Origin: Spirochaetaceae bacterium
GTDB lineage: Bacteria; Spirochaetota; Leptospiria; Leptospirales; Leptonemataceae
Reading direction: 5' to 3'
NCBI GenBank assembly: GCA_002729885.1
Contig: PBUB01000007.1
Span: 143,064 to 207,063, forward strand
Length of the DNA stretch: 64,000 bases
Shown here: positions 59,898 through 64,000 of the stretch, in pieces
Layout of the letters: each line of letters starts with the position of its first letter
Numbering within the stretch: the first letter of the stretch is position 1
The notes under the pieces: generated by a model
Database searches by the model: none
What the model was told of the DNA's origin: nothing
The model's input: the letters and a program-made list of their open reading frames with translations, nothing else
Translations under genes and position numbers: made by a program

Positions 59898-60965
59898 CTA
59901 AGCATTCCCCAGCGCCTGAATCTCTCTCTGTAGATTCTCGTGGTTCATCGTCATCTTCAATTGATTCAGGTCCAGCGTATAAATCTCGATCGGCTCTGAC
60001 TTACCTGCCGGTCGAAACTTTCCAACCTTTCGTATGGCAGGTAGATCACTTACCGGATTCTCCTTCACGGCCTCCAAAGTAGGGTTATCAAAAATTAGAG
60101 TCCAGCCAGCCTTTCTGGTCACACCCTCCAGTCGCGCCGCTGTATTGACGGTATCGCCGAGCAAGGTATAATCCATATATATGGACGAGCCAATGTTACC
60201 TTCCAGGACCCGGCCGGTGCTCAATCCAACACCTGCATACAATAGCCGGAGCGGATTGTCCGATTCACCGGATCGCGCTCGCAACTGTTCAAAGTCCGCC
60301 AGAAACCGGGCGGATGCTTTTAGAGCCCCGGCAGCTTCCTTTCTGGGCCAGTAAGCCATAATACCATCTCCCGTAAGTTTGGAAATAATACCGCCATATT
60401 CTTTGATGGCCTTCAGCGCTGTGTCGTAGAAACGATGCAGGATCATGGTAGCATTTTCTACAGACCAGCTTTCGAATATACTGGTCGAGCGAAATAGATC
60501 AACGAACATTACTGTGCGATCCTGAAAACTGGATGCGATCTCATCCGGAAGTCCTCCCTTTTCGATTTCCTCCAGCACTCGCTGGGGTGTATATCGTTCC
60601 AGTGTTCGATGTGTATTTGCCAGACTTGCAAGCAGATTTCGAATCGGGCGCATCAGAGGATCGGTACTTTCATCCAGGATAACAGTACGCATTTCCCATT
60701 CGCTATATTTGCGACGATCTATATCCTGTTCTACTTGAAGAACGAATACTTTGCTATGGCGATCATCCTTTTCGATGCGAGCAAAGCAGCGGTCTACTGC
60801 CTCTTCATCTCCTTCCAGGATCTGGTAGAAAATGTTCCGAAAACAAAAGAGGGCTCCGGTGAGACCATCTCTTTTGTTATTACGAACCGAAACTTCACTG
60901 ATAGAGTCCAGGTCGTCCAGAGACAGCGGACGACTGAAGTTTGATATGTAGGTAATTCTCTTCAT
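59898..60965 (-). CDS. BLUF-domain photoactivated adenylyl cyclase
   Basis: A 355-residue protein from ATG 60965; the longer frame to 61052 adds a non-conserved leader. Residues 1-95 are a BLUF domain with flavin-contacting Tyr6, Asn30, Gln48 ('FYQILEG'), and Trp90/Met92 ('YSEWEMR'). Residues ~145-330 are a class III cyclase: metal Asp156 ('MFVDLF') and Asp200 (KLTGDG), adenine-specifying Lys196 and Thr267 ('MDYTLLGDTVN'), and transition-state Asn274/Arg278. Lengths and spacing are collinear with bacterial PACs (bPAC ~350 residues). Blue light should raise cAMP production. A receiver gene follows. Confidence 0.93.
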   Translation of the reverse strand: MKRITYISNFSRPLSLDDLDSISEVSVRNNKRDGLTGALFCFRNIFYQILEGDEEAVDRCFARIEKDDRHSKVFVLQVEQDIDRRKYSEWEMRTVILDESTDPLMRPIRNLLASLANTHRTLERYTPQRVLEEIEKGGLPDEIASSFQDRTVMFVDLFRSTSIFESWSVENATMILHRFYDTALKAIKEYGGIISKLTGDGIMAYWPRKEAAGALKASARFLADFEQLRARSGESDNPLRLLYAGVGLSTGRVLEGNIGSSIYMDYTLLGDTVNTAARLEGVTRKAGWTLIFDNPTLEAVKENPVSDLPAIRKVGKFRPAGKSEPIEIYTLDLNQLKMTMNHENLQREIQALGNA

Positions 60966-61060
60966 AGTACTTTGTCCAGATTCTAGAATCGGGGCTTCCC
61001 GGTCAACAGACGGGGCATCCCTGGAATTCTCATGCACTGCACGGGAGTACACCCGAAGTA

Positions 61061-62182
61061 TTATCCGTTGAGGTTCAAACGTCTGTGAATCGCATCCAGG
61101 GTTTCGTAGGGCCAGTACTGATTGGCCTGCTGTCTTAGAATTGATCCATCCTCATTGGAATACTCATCGCCCCTCAATACCGACCGTTCATCGCTTGCAG
61201 TTCTGTAGATATTCAGATAGAATATACTATTACCGCGGATTACTTCTTCCCTCCATTCAGCGCCTATCGCGGAAGGAGGCTCAGACAACCGCTGAATTTC
61301 ATTACCATCCATGTATTCCAGAACAACCTCTTGGCCAAAATGGATGCTTACCAGATGGTACCTGCATTGTTTCTTTCTAAACCTGAAATTCAGAGTGGTA
61401 ACAACCGCAAATAGCAACGCCATTGCAATGTAGAAATATGACTCTGTAAAATAGGCCAGCGGCAGCATACCTATGGCAGGCAGAGCGGTGCTACCCAGAG
61501 CAAATGCGAATCCTCCAGATAAGATCCTGCGAATCTGGCCGGGACGCTGGTGGATGCGATAGCTCGCTCTGGTTTCCATAGGAGGCTTAGAGGTAGAGGA
61601 TCTATGGACCAGAGGCCCGAACCTGGAAGACTGATGCTCTTCGGGTCCAGGGCTCTTCTCTTGAGCATCTGAACCTGGCCAGCATAAATGGACGGAGCCT
61701 AGAAAGAACAGTATCCAATGAGGGACAAACAGGCCGAGCTCATGACAATGGGCCGCGGGCTCGCTCAAATCCGAATCGCATAATGCAGACATTACCGGAC
61801 CATTCATGAGGAAGTTAGCAGCAGCGAGGACGATTACCAGAAGAATGAGAATCCTCAATGGGACAGGCGCCAGAGTCACCAGAAAGTGAAAGCCCCTCGC
61901 CCGGATCGGAGGGGGACTATTTCGCAGTCGGTGATGAAAAAGCAGAAAGGACGAGGCAAAGTTCACAATAGCGAGTACATGAAGCGATGCAGTCAGAGCG
62001 TTCCCCGGAGCGTTCCATGGAATAAAATGGAGATCAGGGAAACCAGGCAGGCAACTGAACAGGCAGGAAAGATATACCAGTACTGATATCAGGGCTCCGA
62101 TACTACCGACCCATAGTAGAAATGTTCGAAACGATACCACTTCAGGATTCAATCCGGGAAAAGCCCCGGAAAGGCGAGGCAA
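61061..62182 (-). CDS. Hypothetical multi-pass membrane protein
   Basis: A protein of up to 373 residues; I do not recognise a family. About four N-terminal helices span residues ~18-170 ('FLLWVGSIGALISVLVYLSC', 'LTASLHVLAIVNFASSFLLF', 'LRILILLVIVLAAANFLMNG', 'GLFVPHWILFFLGSVHLCW'). A basic cytoplasmic linker, two more helices (about 230-275), and a soluble ~95-residue C-terminus follow. The longest frame opens with TTG inside the tail of the groL terminator; a GTG about 14 codons later is a likelier start. It lies 95 bases upstream of the BLUF-cyclase on the same strand. Confidence 0.6.
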   Translation of the reverse strand: MPRLSGAFPGLNPEVVSFRTFLLWVGSIGALISVLVYLSCLFSCLPGFPDLHFIPWNAPGNALTASLHVLAIVNFASSFLLFHHRLRNSPPPIRARGFHFLVTLAPVPLRILILLVIVLAAANFLMNGPVMSALCDSDLSEPAAHCHELGLFVPHWILFFLGSVHLCWPGSDAQEKSPGPEEHQSSRFGPLVHRSSTSKPPMETRASYRIHQRPGQIRRILSGGFAFALGSTALPAIGMLPLAYFTESYFYIAMALLFAVVTTLNFRFRKKQCRYHLVSIHFGQEVVLEYMDGNEIQRLSEPPSAIGAEWREEVIRGNSIFYLNIYRTASDERSVLRGDEYSNEDGSILRQQANQYWPYETLDAIHRRLNLNG

Positions 62183-62213
62183 AAAAGAAAAAGGCGCGAC
62201 TTTCGTCGCGCCC
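62180..62213 (-). terminator. Rho-independent terminator of the groES-groL operon
   Basis: On the minus strand, GGCGCGAC-GAAA-GTCGCGCC forms a perfect 8-bp stem with a tetraloop and is followed by an uninterrupted T-rich tract. It lies about 100 bases after the groL stop. A second, T-less hairpin (CCGCCGC-TTCG-GTGGCGG) lies at about 62284-62302. Coordinates are good to one base. Confidence 0.85.
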
Positions 62214-62315
62214 TGTCAGAAAATCCGCCCGGTTTTACGGCCTCTATGGTGACGCTTTGTATTCTCTACTAAGACATCCATGAGGCCGCCACCGAAGCGG
62301 CGGATGGGAGAAATC

Positions 62316-64000
<1,685 letters not shown>

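Overview
The window (roughly 50% G+C by eye) is a gene-dense, Gram-negative-type bacterial chromosome segment. It most resembles a spirochaete of the order Leptospirales (Leptonema/Turneriella type). The main reasons are: many lipoproteins with relaxed lipoboxes; a BLUF-coupled adenylyl cyclase of the kind described from Leptonema illini and Turneriella parva; choice-of-anchor-type lipoproteins; astacin-like secreted lipoproteins; and several hybrid sensor kinases, together with groES-groL and a cbb3 oxidase. The assignment is an inference from gene content only. I saw no rRNA or tRNA gene, CRISPR array, insertion sequence or phage gene.

Layout. 1-4.3 kb: the N-terminal part of a lipoprotein (minus), a terminator, then an operon of a membrane M48 protease followed by three tandem AIM24-family paralogues. 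4.4-7.9 kb: single enzymes (saccharopine-dehydrogenase-like reductase, VOC protein, DHFR/RibD-like reductase) and an MscS channel. 8.2-11.5 kb: an ABC exporter pair (ATPase plus double-FtsX permease). 11.6-20.8 kb: the high-affinity terminal oxidase operon ccoN-O-Q-P-G-H-S, a SafE-like membrane protein and the copper ATPase ccoI, preceded by a leader with two perfect palindromes. 20.8-30.9 kb: mixed housekeeping and envelope genes (three HAD phosphatases, a diguanylate cyclase, LpxH-like phosphoesterase, lipoprotein MsrB, amidase, DprE1-like oxidase, patatin). 31.1-37.8 kb: two hybrid histidine kinases flanking a DsbD-alpha/thioredoxin protein and a SanA-like protein.

38-50.5 kb is the accessory-looking surface region. 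It holds a small secreted protein, two tandem astacin lipoproteins, an OmpA-like lipoprotein and two very large paralogous lipoproteins (1372 and 1379 residues). The large pair are almost identical at their 5' ends and patchily similar elsewhere. 50.6-54.7 kb: MoxR ATPase plus VWA protein, an L,D-transpeptidase and an isochorismatase-fold hydrolase. 54.7-59.3 kb: a glycan or glycolipid gene set (sugar nucleotidyltransferase fused to a GT2 domain, sugar epimerase, polytopic GT2). 59.4-62.2 kb: a stand-alone receiver, the BLUF-cyclase and an unknown membrane protein. 62.3-64 kb: groL and the 3' end of groES.

How the genes fit together. The cco cluster supplies oxidase subunits, maturation factors (CcoG, H, S) and copper delivery (CcoI) in one transcription unit, which suggests life at low or fluctuating oxygen. 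Signalling capacity is high for the length: one cAMP cyclase under blue light, one c-di-GMP synthase, two hybrid kinases and one lone receiver. The envelope genes point to an elaborate outer surface. All calls rest on reading translated sequence and motifs; no database search was run.
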